A stretch of 64,000 bases of DNA from Nymphaea colorata (Eukaryota > Streptophyta > Magnoliopsida > Nymphaeales > Nymphaeaceae). Both the position numbers and the translations under genes were made by a program. This document shows, piece by piece, positions 1-12,425 of the stretch (positions are counted from its first letter, which is position 1; each line of letters starts with the position of its first letter). Where the stretch lies: positions 14,753,362 through 14,817,361 of the forward strand of contig NC_045150.1 in NCBI RefSeq assembly GCF_008831285.2, given 5' to 3'. Below the pieces are notes generated by a model. That model was not told the origin of the DNA. It worked only from the letters and a program-made list of their open reading frames with translations, and made no database searches.

Positions 1-1062
1 GATCAAGGCGGCCAATTGAGTGATGTGTAGGTTTCAATCCCCTGCCTCGTGCTTTCCATGTCATGTTAATTGTTTTTCCTTTTATTAAGACAAAGGAAAA
101 TGGATAAAGAAAATTGACAATCTAAGATAACATAAGAAAAAAATGGTGAAAAACGATCCCCATCTCTAGTTTCACTCTTTCTCAAAGCAAAAGAAAAAAA
201 AAGAAGGTCAAGTGTCCAATCACTAGGAGAAAATAATAAAGAAGTTCTACCAACATGAATATGAAGAAATGCCTGACAATCCCCATAGATCTTCTCTTGT
301 GCAAAATGATCGCAGTGTTATTGTGCAAGAAAGAGATCAGCTCTTTGCAGGGAGAGAAACACTATGATTAAACATTTGCATGAATAGATTGTTTCTGGTT
401 GAAAGGCTTCAAATCGACCTATTTGGAGAATGATCATCTGGTAAGTAGAAGAAGAATAGAGGAGGATTATCCATCTCTTTCTACCAAATTAATCCATTGA
501 GCAGCAGCAGGGGATGATGGTGCGACTCTTTTTTGCTCGTTTTTAATTACTATGAATCTTCAACCTCAAAATAGACATTTACTCTCCACATGCACCTACT
601 ACAAGCTTGACAGTGGACAACAGGTTGGGGGGCAGATAGGGGATGAAGAGTGATGGTGGTGCACTGCACGTTGTGGTGAGGGCTTGGAGGCTGCTGGTTG
701 GGGTAGAAGAGATGATGCCATCCAGACTGCAAGTTGGGTCACTGATGGGGAAGGTAGAGACCCTGCATGATGTGGTGGGCATGTTGGGTTTGTGCAATGA
801 GGTGATGGCGTTGGCATTAAATGGCTTCTTGGTCGAGCAATCGAGAATGAGAGATAGACACTTTTAGTGGGAAATCTTTGGGTTTCATTGTGGAGAGGAA
901 AGAGCACAGGATCTGGGATTCTCTGAACCAAGGAGGAGGAGAAGGTAAAAGTGACAAAGCGAGATTGATAGATAAAGAGAGGTCGACCGGAAACGGATAA
1001 AGAAAGGTCGAAATCTGTTACATCAGAAGAGGAATTATGAATTTCATGATGTTGAAAGTGAG
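1..1062. other. Leading region without a recognised gene
   Basis: AT-rich DNA flanking the first copia element. Two overlapping open frames on opposite strands (643-867 plus, 599-931 minus) lie in a G-rich, low-complexity stretch around 600-800. Neither resembles a known domain, so I do not call them. A short stretch near position 30-55 loosely resembles a pol III B box, which could be a degraded SINE end, but no A box supports it. Confidence 0.5.
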
Positions 1063-1400
1063 TGTTACATCTAGCGCAGCATGCTCAATGGATCATTCTC
1101 ATTCTTGCCTTATTGAAATCGATTTGAACATTGGAAAAATTGCTGCAATATACGTTACTGACATTCTTTCCTCGATAATTTTGAGTTTTGTATGTAAAGT
1201 GTACCAATGATTGTATGCATTGTCTTTTGCTTTCCTCATGTATCATATATATACTTGTAAAGAAAAGAAAGAAAATAAGGAAACAGGGAAAAACAAAGGA
1301 GCAACTGCTCTAGCATTCATCGTGGATGTATGTCTATGGACCGAACCACATAAAAATCAGTGTTAGTTTCTTGGTTCTCTTTCTTTATCCCATTTCAACA
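1063..1400 (+). mobile_element. 5' LTR of copia element 1
   Basis: Begins TGTTACATC and ends TTTCAACA immediately before the primer-binding site at 1401, giving a 338-bp LTR with the usual TG...CA ends. A TATA-like stretch lies near 1245. The start is tentative: TGTTACATC also occurs at 1016. No matching 3' LTR exists in the window, so the pair cannot be compared and no target duplication can be shown. Confidence 0.6.
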
Positions 1401-1412
1401 TGGTATCAGAGC
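1401..1412 (+). other. Primer-binding site (tRNA-Met initiator) of copia element 1
   Basis: TGGTATCAGAGC is complementary to the 3' end of plant initiator tRNA-Met, the standard minus-strand primer of Ty1/copia elements. It directly abuts the LTR end (ACA) and lies 74 bp before the first gag methionine. Confidence 0.9.
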
Positions 1413-1474
1413 ATTGACTTTCATTCTTGGCATATTTTGCTTATCTCCTGGTGCTTGATCTTGCTCATTTCATC

Positions 1475-2961
1475 ATGATAGAAGACTCAAGCTTTGGAAC
1501 CACCAGCAAAGTGGTGGAAGAAATTATCGTGCAGGAGCAACCAAGCCCTGCAAACAAAATTACTTCTGTACTTTTAATTGGCAGCGACTATTTAGCTTGG
1601 TCCAAATTTGTGATGCTCTATTTGAGTGGCACAAGCAAGCTGAATTTTGTTACTGAAGATCTTCCAAAACCTGCTGAAACAAACCAACTTACAGAGAATG
1701 GTGATCCACCAATCATCTCATAATGTCTTGGTTGATTAACTCTATGGTGCCTAAGGTCACTCAAGGATTTTACTTCGCAGAAACTACTCACCAAATTTGG
1801 AGCAAGGTGAAGGAACCATATAGTGAGAAAAATGACATTGCTCATATGTATCAACTCTCTCAAGTCATTTGGGATCTTAAGAAGCAAAACAAAAATTTCA
1901 GCAATCTCCTAGGCAACATACAAGGTATGTGGGATGAACTTGACTATCTTATGGATATGTCTGCTACTCTTTGATCCAGAGAAAAAAAACGTGAACAACA
2001 GAAATTTTTTGTACTTCTTGTGACTCTTGGCCCAGAGTATGAACCCATCCGAAGCCATATTTTAATGTCCCTGGAACTTCGTTCTCTTCCCACTGTTTGT
2101 TCTATTCTTATAAGAGATGAATCTAGAAAAAAGATAATGCTTCAAAATTTTGATCCTCCAAAAGACAACTCTGGTAATGTAGAATAGGTTGCCTTCTATG
2201 GAGTTGATAAAAACAGTGAAAACAAGTGGAAGAACTGTCCACGACGATTATGTTCTCATTGTAGAAAGGAAAGGTGTTGGTTCCTCCATGAAAAACCAAC
2301 CACCATGAGGCCAAAAAAAAAAAGAAAGCACCACTGCCGTAGCCAAAGTTACAGCCAAAACTTTGGATACTTCGGATCTTACTCAGCTGCTGGAAAAAAT
2401 AAGTGAACTACTTAAAAATGTCAAGGATCATCAGGGTAAAGAGCAGAAAAATGCTACTGCAACATCAACAAGTGTTACCGGTAATGCTCTTATTTCCCTC
2501 AAGTCTGATTATTGGATAATCGATTCTAGAGCTAGTGATCATATGTCTATGAACTGCCATAACCTTAGTAATTATTCTTCAATGCCTAGAAAAAAAATCA
2601 TGTTACTGCGAATGGCTCCTCAATGCTTGTTCAAGGAGAAGAGTTAGATTTTCATAGAAATGGAATTAAATCTAAAGTGCTTTATGTGCCTGATCTCTCA
2701 AGTAACTTGTTGTCCGTTTCAAAAATTGTTAAAGATTAAAATTGCCAAGTTATTAGCTCCCCAACTAACAATGTATTGCAGGACCCTATATCAAAGTGGA
2801 AGATTGGTGTGGAAACTCAAGAAAATGGGCTATATGTACTGAAAATTAATGAATGTGCCTTGACTCCCCAAATCAATCGAGAGGGGGGACTTTGGCACCA
2901 GAGACATAGCCACCCATTATGTCATGCCTTGAATATTTTATTATCAAATTTGAATTATAAT
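1475..2961 (+). pseudogene. Copia gag-pol, degenerate and truncated
   Basis: Remnant of a Ty1/copia polyprotein. Frames around 1475-1974 encode the gag N-terminal domain (SDYLAWSKFVMLYLSG, matching the plant copia pattern 'NGxNYxxWxxxVxxxL') followed by a UBN2-type gag domain (MSWLINSMVPKVTQGF, then IWSKVKEPY). A zinc-knuckle remnant (CSHCRK...CWFLHEKP) lies near 2250. The aspartic protease site reads WIIDSRASDHM near 2515, where the catalytic triad should be DSGA, so Gly is replaced by Arg. The integrase zinc finger begins (LWHQRHSHP) near 2893 and the sequence stops at about 2961. Several stops and frameshifts break the frame. Integrase core, reverse transcriptase, RNase H and the 3' LTR are absent. 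The element is cut where repeat copy C1 begins. It cannot encode active protein. Confidence 0.85.
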
Positions 2962-4195
2962 TGACATGTTTGGTTGGCAAAAATTCATCATCCAAATGCT
3001 TTGGATGATGGCTAGAATGGAAAGGGAAAGGAGAAAAGTGAGGAAAGGATGGACAAAGAAAGAAAAAACATTTCGTTTCTAGGTCTTGCTTTTGTTTGCA
3101 ATTTCAAAAAGTGGACCAAAAAGGCATTGGATATTATTTACCATGGACCTTGCCTTAAAAGGATAAGGAAGCTGGAATAACAACATATCTATTGAATCCA
3201 AACATGGTAGTACTCATTTTGGAAATATCTAGTGGCAAAGTCACTCAATGGGTAAGTCATGAATCCTTAACCTAAATCCATTTTACCAAAAGTTTCTACC
3301 ATATCAATACAACCCAATAATTTCAAAAAATGAGCCATCTATGAGGCCAATTGTATTTTTGTGTCTTTTTTCTTTGGGCTTAACAGGTTGGAGAATTGTT
3401 TAATTCATGTTTCATTTCCCATAAAACTACTTATTTCCTATAAAATTACTTGGGGGCATTCGTAAGCTCATCTCTCTCTCCCACTCGACAGTGCGGACTA
3501 CTATTTAAAATAAGAATAAAACATGTAATACCCATCTCTTTCTCTGTCCCTCTCTCTCTCTATTCTACACATACAAGAGAACTCAAATGGAATGGAGCTG
3601 TTTCTTTGTTTCTTTCTTCCACTACATTTTCACTTTCGGTGGTAGACAAGTCAAAAAAGAGAGGAACCACCCTGTTGAATAGGAACCATTAGTTTACATG
3701 ATATGACAGTTCTATCATCGTTGATATTACAGTTTCAGACTTGGTGAAAGAGACGCAGACGTGGAGGTGGAATAAAAAGGCTCGAATCAAAATACTTATA
3801 TGAAGTTGGAAGATTGTGTTCCCATGGCAATATGGTGGCTATAAAAGAACATGAATTATGAATACCATGACAACAAGAAAAATCAAAATCTGTTACATCA
3901 GAGGCAATTGACCGTCTTTTTATTATGTCCAACAAGTGCTAAATATGACTCTTCAAGCAGAAGAATGAGTTTCCACAACTTTTGGTCCTTTTTTATGTAG
4001 GAAGTCTCTCACATATATCATCGACTTCAACAGAGATCAGCATCACCACAAAAGCATATAGAAGACTGATATGCTAATGAAACACATCTGAAAGATGCCT
4101 TGGTTTGATCAACCAACTTCACCTTCCCTATTTTAATGCTATTCAAGTACCTACACCACGGTCCTTATAAAAGAGATAGCAATGTCATTGAAAAT

Positions 4196-4234
<39 letters not shown>
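4196..4234. repeat. (AT)n(AC)n microsatellite
   Basis: Compound dinucleotide tract inside C1. The corresponding site in C3 carries (GT)n(AT)n arrays at about 32018-32064 and 32428-32483, with different lengths. Confidence 0.95.
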
Positions 4235-4621
4235 GCACTACTTCGGTCACAAACAAAAACCAACAGACCTCTTACATTTGTGTTAAAAAGTGTTTTGAAC
4301 AAAATGTGAATCTCCTAATTTGTTCATTATAAACACTAATTTAATCTAAATAATGTTCAAGTTCAAATTACTTTCATAAAAAGAAGTGTTTTTTTCTACT
4401 ATTAAAATTTTAATGTGATAAGAGCCATCTCTTTCTTAATTATTATGGTATATTAATAAAATAAAAAATAACTAACTTAATGTATGTTTATCACCAAATA
4501 TATTTGAAGATGCTGCTAAATTACGAAAAAAGATATTTAATAGGCCTGGCTTCCGTCCCTTACCTAAGTGGTATGTTTTTTTATCATCTTATATGTATAA
4601 ATATATATATTCATAGGCACA

Positions 4622-4625
<4 letters not shown>

Positions 4626-4662
<37 letters not shown>
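4626..4662. repeat. (GA)n microsatellite
   Basis: Near-pure GA tract in the part of C1 not shared with C3. Related family copies carry (GA)n or (CT)n at 25526-25564, 50382-50411 and 54598-54622. Confidence 0.95.
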
Positions 4663-4665
<3 letters not shown>

Positions 4666-7478
4666 TGTCGGTCAGCCACCCATGAGTTCTTTTCGGCGAT
4701 AGCCTGGGCCTCCTTTTTTACACCCCTACCTTGTCCGGTGATATTGGTTCGTGTTGTCAGTACTGGGCTTGTGCCCGGTCCGGTCAAAGGACACCAAACG
4801 GATCAGGCTGGTCTTTCTTTGGAAAACTAAATGTAGAAAATAAATGAGTGGCTGCACGTTGTGTTCGGCCAGTCGCTACTTGTCAAACCAAATAATGGAA
4901 ATAAATGAGTGGCTCCTCGTTGTGTTCGTCCTGTCATTACTTGTCAAAATAGCAATCCAAGAAACCAGGCTGCGCCCTGCGTCAATGGTCCAGCCATACT
5001 GTTTTTACATGTATATGGCCGGACAGGACCCACCAATTACCATTTGATGTTTCTCATATGCCTTTTATGTGGGAAAATGCCCATCCTGATCTCTTTCTTG
5101 GGAACATAAAATAACATATATTAATATCGAGTTACATGCACAAGGTTGTACACGCAAATGTATACCAAAGGAAAAAAAAAAGAATGGAGTTGGGGTATTT
5201 TTGACTTTTTTTGTAAATAAGTGTATATTTTAGGATTTTTTGCTTTTTCATAAACCCTTTTTGTCCTTCTAAAAAATTATTTTTATTTTTTACTTATTAT
5301 GTACATTTTTTTATACATAGGGGTGTAAACATAACCAGTTTCAAGTTTCAGTTTGAGTGGAAACTGAAATCGGGCTTCCCATAATGCCCATGCCCATGTG
5401 AGTAGAGCCAAATGTCCATCAACTGGCACAGCGCTGCCACCCTAGTTGCACTAGTATAACACATTGCTCTCAAATGATAACCTTGCTTAGATTATCTTGC
5501 AATCGAGTTATCATGTTATAAGTGTAACATTTATAGTTCTCCCGTACCTAACATATATGTTCAAGTATAATAATGTAATTGGTCTGCATGCCCATCCGGC
5601 AGCCACTGCTTGTGATCTCAAGTAGGTAACCCTAGCTTTGTTTTCAGTTTAAGTGGGTAATTAAATAAATAATTTAATCCACTGTCTATGTCATTAATTT
5701 CTAAACACCAGCTGACATTGTAACATTTTGTGAGGGGACTATGTTGTAAGAAGGGAAGTAGCAGAGCTAAGGGTGGGTCAGTGTGCACCATATTTACCCA
5801 CACCAGTTAGTCAAAAATTATATTGTGATAAAGCTGAACTCAGTTCCAGTCACTTCATAGTGCCCACATGGGTACTGCCAAACTCAGGTCGGTGACTCAA
5901 GCGATGTTCAGTAAAAAAATTTGGGTACTGCCACTAAAGATGAGGTTGAGGTTACAAGTTGACGGGTTAGGGCAAGCTTATCCATGTAGTGAGAAATCAA
6001 TTTTCTCAAAGATCATGGCAACTTTCCTGCTTGGTGGGCCATTACAGATCCTTTGATGGGATTTTCATTTGATCCGATCAGGTCGACTGAAAACTGCATT
6101 GGCCGGGTCATTCCTGAATATTCAAGGGATTCAAATAAAAGTCAAGAAGAATGAGGAGAGAAGGGTGGTGGAGGAGGAGAAACTGAACTTTAGCCACCAG
6201 CATTGTCATGGGATGTCGCTTGTTGATTCTTCAATCGATGCTGCTTGAGTTTTCGACACTGACGGTCAATGGGGAAGCTGCCAATTGGTAACATATTTAT
6301 TACATGATTAAGAAAAAACTTAGAACAATCAATTATCAGAATCTTCATTATTTTATCATCTAGCTAGTTCCACCTCCAACCATGGTTAGTGGCAGCTAGA
6401 GTTAGGAATGTTGGACTTAGGGGCACTAATTTAAAGAATCTCATACCTATATGGTCACTGGTGCATATAAAGAAGCAAGTAGTTGAAAGCTTACGTAAAA
6501 ATGAAAATAAAGAAATTTGATAGGACCATTTGGGCAACTGCCTACACCAGCCTACGTATGAGTCCACCAAAGGCTCTAGCCCCAATCTCAATTTTTTATA
6601 CTTCCATGCATTTCATGGTCCTGACAATCAAAATAAGGTTCGTATAAAATTTTAAAATAAAATTTGAATTCACACTGACAAATGCACATTTAAAATAAAT
6701 AGCAAATTAAGTATATTACTTGTTTGATGATTGAATGCAGTGTGGAACCTTCAACAATATATATTTATTTGGGTAATAGTGAAAATGAATCCATTATATT
6801 GACCATTCGTTTCTAATAAATGTTTATAACAATCGAAATCAAAACCCAAACCCAAAGCGAAACAACCTGCAGGCTGTTGGTAAGATAAATCAGTATACTA
6901 TATTTATAAAAACAAGTGAAAAATGGAAAAGGAAAAATCTTAAAAGTATTTAAAGATAATTAAATAACAACACGGGGCAACAACTCGTCCCCTTTACCCC
7001 AGGGTCTAGAGAAACATCAAAACCAGGTGAATTTATGCTCACTCCCTTCAGTTTAGGAGTAGCTCCTGCCAACCTTTATGGTTCATGAGAATAATGGTCA
7101 TGGTATTGGAACTGACGACCTGACTCTCACCAAACTCTTAACTCGACCAGTTATGCTACTCTTCTCGGAGTAACCTGATCTCTTTGTATGACCTTATGAA
7201 AAAGAGTACATATAAGACTATTGAAGCTTACAACTTTTTGGAGGTAAAGTCTTTTGTGTAACCTGCGCTGAGACTTTTAAATTCTCTTAGATGGAACTTG
7301 TTAAGAATAATATTCTGCTTTTTTAAAAAATATATATATAAAAGCACCATATTCTTATTTCAAGAAACGTTACTGCATTTCAATTAACAAAAAAATTACT
7401 CTTCTAATGAATTAAACGCTGAGCAGGTACTATATGTTCCAAATTTTTGCTACACATGCACTCGTTTAATATTCTTCA

Positions 7479-8010
7479 TTGATCCCAAAATCTGTTCCAA
7501 ACATGTGTCAGCAACTTGAAAATATGTCGTTGTGTACTAAATCTGTCCCATACATGTGTCTAGGACTCAAGAATATGTCGCTGTGTACTAAATCCATTCC
7601 AAACATGTGTAAGGGACTCGAAAATATGTCGCTAGCCAGTACACTGTGCAAGCTACAACAACCATCATTGTTGGTGGAAGGTTAGCATTGTTAGTTGCAA
7701 AGTTAAAAGACATTGTGAAGTTAAGCGATTTATATAACCGCACAGAACACATTGTGTTATCGGACCAAAAATTCCATCGTCAAAGTTACAATAAGGTGTA
7801 GGCACATGCTATGGCCATTATGCTAACTTAAAGCAACTAATGTCGCAACAAACACAACTAAGACACGATGGCCATTTTCATCGGTAATCGTTTTGGGCCA
7901 CAGGACTTGTGTTGTTGTAGTTTTGACCGTCGCGATTACTTATTAGCGACAGAATATCCAGTATTAGTGACTGTCGAGTTAAAGCCATAGTTAATGTCCA
8001 TACTTGTGCA
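7479..8010. repeat. Triple short repeat and CACTA-like GCGAC-rich sequence (copy 1)
   Basis: Three imperfect direct repeats of about 60 bp (roughly 7485-7635), each with TCC..ACATGTGT and AATATGTCGCT, are followed by sequence rich in GTCGCGATTACT and TTAGCGACAG near 7925-7975. GCGAC-type subterminal motifs like these are common in plant CACTA transposons, so I read this as CACTA-derived. I see no transposase and no paired CACTA ends. The same block recurs at 16688-17200 in the second duplication copy. Confidence 0.45.
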
Positions 8011-10914
8011 AACATATCTAAGTTAAGCTTTAAACTTAAACAAAGGGGAAAGCATCTTTGAAAAAAGATACATATATTTATTCAACAAGAAAAAATAACA
8101 CCATCAACCACATGACAATCAGGACATAAAACATAAGCAGCGTCCAATGCTGCCAATTATAGACTAGTACAGAGAACTACGTAGATCATCACGAAAGAAA
8201 TATATATATATATATGTATGTATGTATACACCTTTAGCCCTGAGTACATTCAATTGGTGCAAAAGAAAGCAGCCCCTTCCCTAAATCATATTTCACATGC
8301 ATGTTCTGCTGGAAAACATTCCCAAAAATGGCTAAGCTAGCTGTCGCACTTCTATACATCCAAAAGATATTTGAAGGTGGCAGCTTCAAGTCTGCGTTGG
8401 TGGAATGAAAGGTCATCTCCAGCAATCCTTAATATGGATCACCATTATTCTCTACATTACAACACAAGTAATCTTTGTTAGGATGATAGAAGCATTTATG
8501 GTTTGTGACATTAGTCACCGCGTTTGCCACTTGATCATACACATCTTTGGCAAGATAGTCAGTGTGGTACCCGAGTCTATCATAATTGATCCAGCATATC
8601 CCAACCATGTTGCCGTCTGTGCACCTCCAAACTATATTGTGAGTTTGTTGTTCCCCACATTTATGTAATCTAGTGTGAGTGTATAGAAAGTGCCTTGAGC
8701 TCCATTTGCTTCCATTGGCACCTGTTGAACCTCTTGGGTTCCGAAGAACTCTACCTCCTCACAGAATTTGATATACTCAATGACATTATTTTTCTTGCTA
8801 TGGAGAGGAAGACTGTAAGCAAATTTATGGTTAATAAAGAAGCCGTTGTGACTAACAAGTGAAAGAGATCCTGGCCTGAGGCCAACAAGACTAGGATGTA
8901 CAAGATTTTAAATTCAACACTATTTTCTTTATGAACGCAACCAAAGGCGATTGTCGGAAGCTTGATGGTGCCATCAGTGCCAACCTGAAACCAAAATCTT
9001 TCGAGAGCAAGGGACCCTTCTACAACAGATCCATCACCATATGAGGACTTAACGCTACGAAGTTGGTTGTCGTCACAAGTGGACCAGAAGCTAGTGGTGC
9101 ATCTCAGGTTATGGTATGTGGAAGACTGAAGTGGCTTTAATGTTGACTTCATTTGGTAGGTAAAGTTGTAGTAAAAAACACACAATGTCCATTTGAGGTT
9201 GTGTTTGCATTCCAAAATATTGGTTTGTTTTGGAGTGCTCCAGAAAAATGAGGTTTTTGTTTTGAAAGAGGAAAGAAAGGGACTCGCCCGTCGCTATGAG
9301 GATCGACCGTTGCTGGTGCCTTTACTGGGGGTAATCAACCCAAGGGCTATGTTTATCATTGATGCATTTCGTTTTAACTTAAACATCTTTTTGATTCTAT
9401 ATGCGGTGTAAAAAATATTGAAAGTTTGAAGTTTCAAACTTTTGAAAAGGTTCTTGAAAAGTTGCTTGAAAATGTGAAATGTTTTGAGGAAAAAGTGGAA
9501 CTAGTAAATATCATTTGAGAAGCTTGTGAAATCATTTTGAAATTACTTTAGTGTTCTCTTAAGACTTTAAGTAGGTTAGAGACTTGGCTCTAATTTGATT
9601 ACCACCTAGCTAGAGCTCCCTCCCTTCTTGCTTAAGTTATTTTGGAGAGGTGCTTGTGATCATAAGTGAAATAAAGTGGGTGAGAATGCATGGATGCATT
9701 TACCCTATATGATTGAAAGAATGTAAAACATTCCTACCACAACATTCATCTAAAGTAATTTCTACCACAACATACATCTAAGATTATTGTTTTTGTAAAT
9801 ATCATATATATGAAGGAAAAGTTTTTGAAAATGGATTGGGATTGTATACCGTCAAGCATGATTCCAACATTGAGTCATTACTTGGTTTATGGTCTTAATG
9901 AAGTTGGTAAATAGAAAGTTCGTGAGAGGAGAATGTTAAGAAGAATACAAGGGACAAAAGCACTCTTATGAAAAGAAAGAGAGAGATAGAGAAAGACATG
10001 AATACATGTGTACATACCATAACATATACACATATATGAAAGCTTAAGAGAAAAAGATGTATTGATTTGAAGAAAAAGAGAGATTTTAGAGGAAAAGAAA
10101 AACATCATACGTATATATGGGTATGAGAAATTTTATAAGAGAAGATATTTGTCTTGAAAAGAGGAATAAATATTTGAAAGAGAGGAAATGGAGCACATGT
10201 ACATACGTATTCATGCACATATGAAAATTTATAAAATGACAAGTGAAAGCATAGAGAGAGAAAGATGGGGGTCATCATGTTCGCATTGATGTATATAACA
10301 TGTATATACATCCATAACTTCACAAGATTAGAAATCAAGGAACAACTTAAAATTACCAACTTCAAGGTTTATGTGGGCCGGAGGGGAGCTTGGACTCATG
10401 AAGAGTTTAAGCTAAGTCCCTAAGGCCATGTTAGAAGGTTCCTTTTGAAAATGTTTTGGAAAATATGATTTAGATAAGCATAGAATGTTATTATTTAGTT
10501 TGTTGTAAGGGATATATTTCTTCCACCGTTGGGTATGGAAGAAAACAAGCAACATAACGAGACACTCGTTAGGGTTCCTAATGGGATGATTAAGAAGGAA
10601 ATTAGTGCAAAATGACATGCAAATGCTTATTAACATGTACATTTTCGTGAGGGTATATCCCGGGTTGGACAAGTCCCAACCTCAAAAATTAATATAAAAT
10701 AAAGAGTCTCCAAACCACACTCTCATTCTCACCACACTCTCATTCTCACCATACATTCACATATAAGTAGCAAGCTAAGAAACTATGCATGGATAATATA
10801 TAGACAACATTCAATGAAGGAAAGAGAGAAAGAGGATGATAGAAAGTGCAAGGTTCAATTAGAAGGGACGACATGATGTAACTATGAAATGATATGTCAC
10901 CTCCTATTCTCATG

Positions 10915-11810
10915 TTCCCGGTGCACTTGAGTATAGCCTCTTGACTCTAAAATAGAGATTGAGAGCTATCTCCTTTGGCCATGGAGAAATAAGAAATAGA
11001 GGAAAATAAGAGGAAGCAAAAGACAACAAGAATGTATTCATGAAAAAAAAGAACATGATTAAAATGAAAGATCAACTCATCTTTTCATGCTCCCGGTGCA
11101 CTTGAGCATAGCCTCTTGTCTCTAAAAAGAGATTGAGTGCTACCTCCTTTAGCCATGGGGAGATGAAGATGAGGAGAAAATGTAGAAAGAAAAACAATAC
11201 TATATTTAATAAAGGAGAGCATGATTCAATCATGAAATGAAAGATCCTCTCATCTTTTCATGGTCCCAATGCACTTGAGCATAGCCTCTTGTCTCTAAAA
11301 AGAGATTGAGTGCTATCTCCTTTGGCCATGGGAAGATGAAGATGAGAAAAGAAAATAACAAGAACAAGTCTATATTGAAGAAAGGAAATAATAATAACAA
11401 CGAGAATATATTCATGAAGGGAAAGAACAACAACAACAATAATACATGAAAAGAGCATGATTTAATCATAAAATAAAATATCATCTCATCTTCTCATGCT
11501 CTCGGTGCACTTGAGCATAGCCTCTTGTCTCTAAAAAGAGGTTGAGTGCTATCTCCTTTGGCCATGGGAAGATGAAAATGAGAAGAGAAAATGAAAACAA
11601 TCAACATGACTATGTTCAAGAAAAAGGAATAGCATAATAATAAGAACATGTTAATGAAAAATAACAACAATAAGAATACTTGAAAGAAGCATGATTTAAT
11701 CATAAAATAAAATATCATCTCATCTTCTCTTGCTCCCGGTGCACTTGAGCATAGGCTCTTGTCTCTAAAAAAAGGTTGAGTGCTATCTCCTTTGGCCATG
11801 AGGAGATAGA
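10915..11810. repeat. Tandem repeat array inside the solo LTR
   Basis: Five units share the core GTGCACTTGAGCATAGCC, CTCTAAAAAGAG and CTATCTCCTTTGGCCATG. The cores start at about 10921, 11096, 11269, 11505 and 11739, so the intervals are about 174 bp twice and then about 235 bp twice. The longer units carry about 60 bp of extra A-rich sequence. Confidence 0.85.
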
Positions 11811-12084
11811 TAAGAAAAAAAAAGAAATGAGAGGGATGATGATTACATACCTCTAATGAGAGATGACCTAAGGAAGATAAACACCTTCACTTGAAAATCC
11901 TCTTTGACTGAGGCTCCAAGATGATGCCTCCAAGAGGGTTGTAGCTTGCTCCAAGTTGGAGAGGGAAATGGAGAGAGGAAGAGGGAGAGAGAGAGAGCTC
12001 AAGAGAAACTCTAATTCTTCAAGTGAGAATACACTAGAGTTTCTCCCAAGGACCAATCTTGCCCAAGAGGGAGGATATGGGGGG

Positions 12085-12092
12085 TATTTATA
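12085..12092 (-). promoter_or_regulatory. TATA box of the solo LTR
   Basis: TATAAATA on the minus strand in the context CCTCTATAAATACCCC. It is followed downstream by a CT-rich tract (about 11955-12000) typical of the R/U5 leader of plant LTRs. This sets the LTR orientation as minus. Confidence 0.7.
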
Positions 12093-12204
12093 GAGGATTT
12101 TGAAGCCAAAACCCAAAATTCGAATTTTTTGACCTAAAAAGACTAAAATTATCCTCTAAAAGGAGGTTTTTTTGGTTAAAAGGAAGGGCAAATTAGTCTT
12201 AAAT

Positions 12205-12425
12205 GATTGATTTGGATCTGAACTTGGGTTTTGGATCTGAAAGTAGTATTTTGGATTTAATTTGGATCTGAAAGTGGTATTTTGGATTTCATTTGGATCT
12301 GAAAGTTGTAATTTTGGATTTAATTTGGATCTAAGAGTAGTATTTTGGATTTAATTTGGATCTGAAAGTTGTATTTTGGATTTAATTTGGATCTAAGAGT
12401 TGTATTTTGGATTTGAATCTTGTGC
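12205..12425. repeat. About 31-bp tandem repeat
   Basis: Six to seven imperfect units built on TTTGGATTTAATTTGGATCT plus GAAAGTTGTA or AAGAGTAGTA, spaced about 30-34 bp apart, in the upstream (U3) part of the solo LTR. Confidence 0.8.

Larger units (their letters stand above)
2965..6756 (-). repeat. Dispersed repeat family, copy C1
   Basis: Long ORF-poor repeat. Most of it is the reverse complement of C3 (30433-33727). Matching checkpoints: 2970-3270 with 33727-33410; 3440-3700 with 33250-32990; 3720-3920 with 32970-32770; 4180-4230 with 32010-32070; 5460-5870 with 31880-31480; 5950-6120 with 31190-31020; 6170-6600 with 30970-30540. Segment 5335-5455 lies in the opposite orientation to its flanks when compared with C3. 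About 1.1 kb (4232-5330) is absent from C3 but shared with C5 (43190-43600) and, in part, with C2 (25060-25250). No transposase or polymerase is visible, so the class is unknown. Confidence 0.7.

Noticed and set aside
599-931. 110-residue minus-strand frame overlapping a 74-residue plus-strand frame
   Set aside because: Low-complexity Pro/Ser/His composition from a G-rich tract; no domain or splice support.
1401-1412. tRNA-Met-like sequence
   Set aside because: Only the 12-13 nt primer-binding site of copia elements (also 44968), not a tRNA gene.
7479-7685. 68-residue repetitive frame conserved at 16688-16894
   Set aside because: Arises from a triplicated short DNA repeat inside a recent tandem duplication.
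8405-8668. Plus-strand frame of 87 residues
   Set aside because: Shadow of the antisense protease pseudogene coding sequence.
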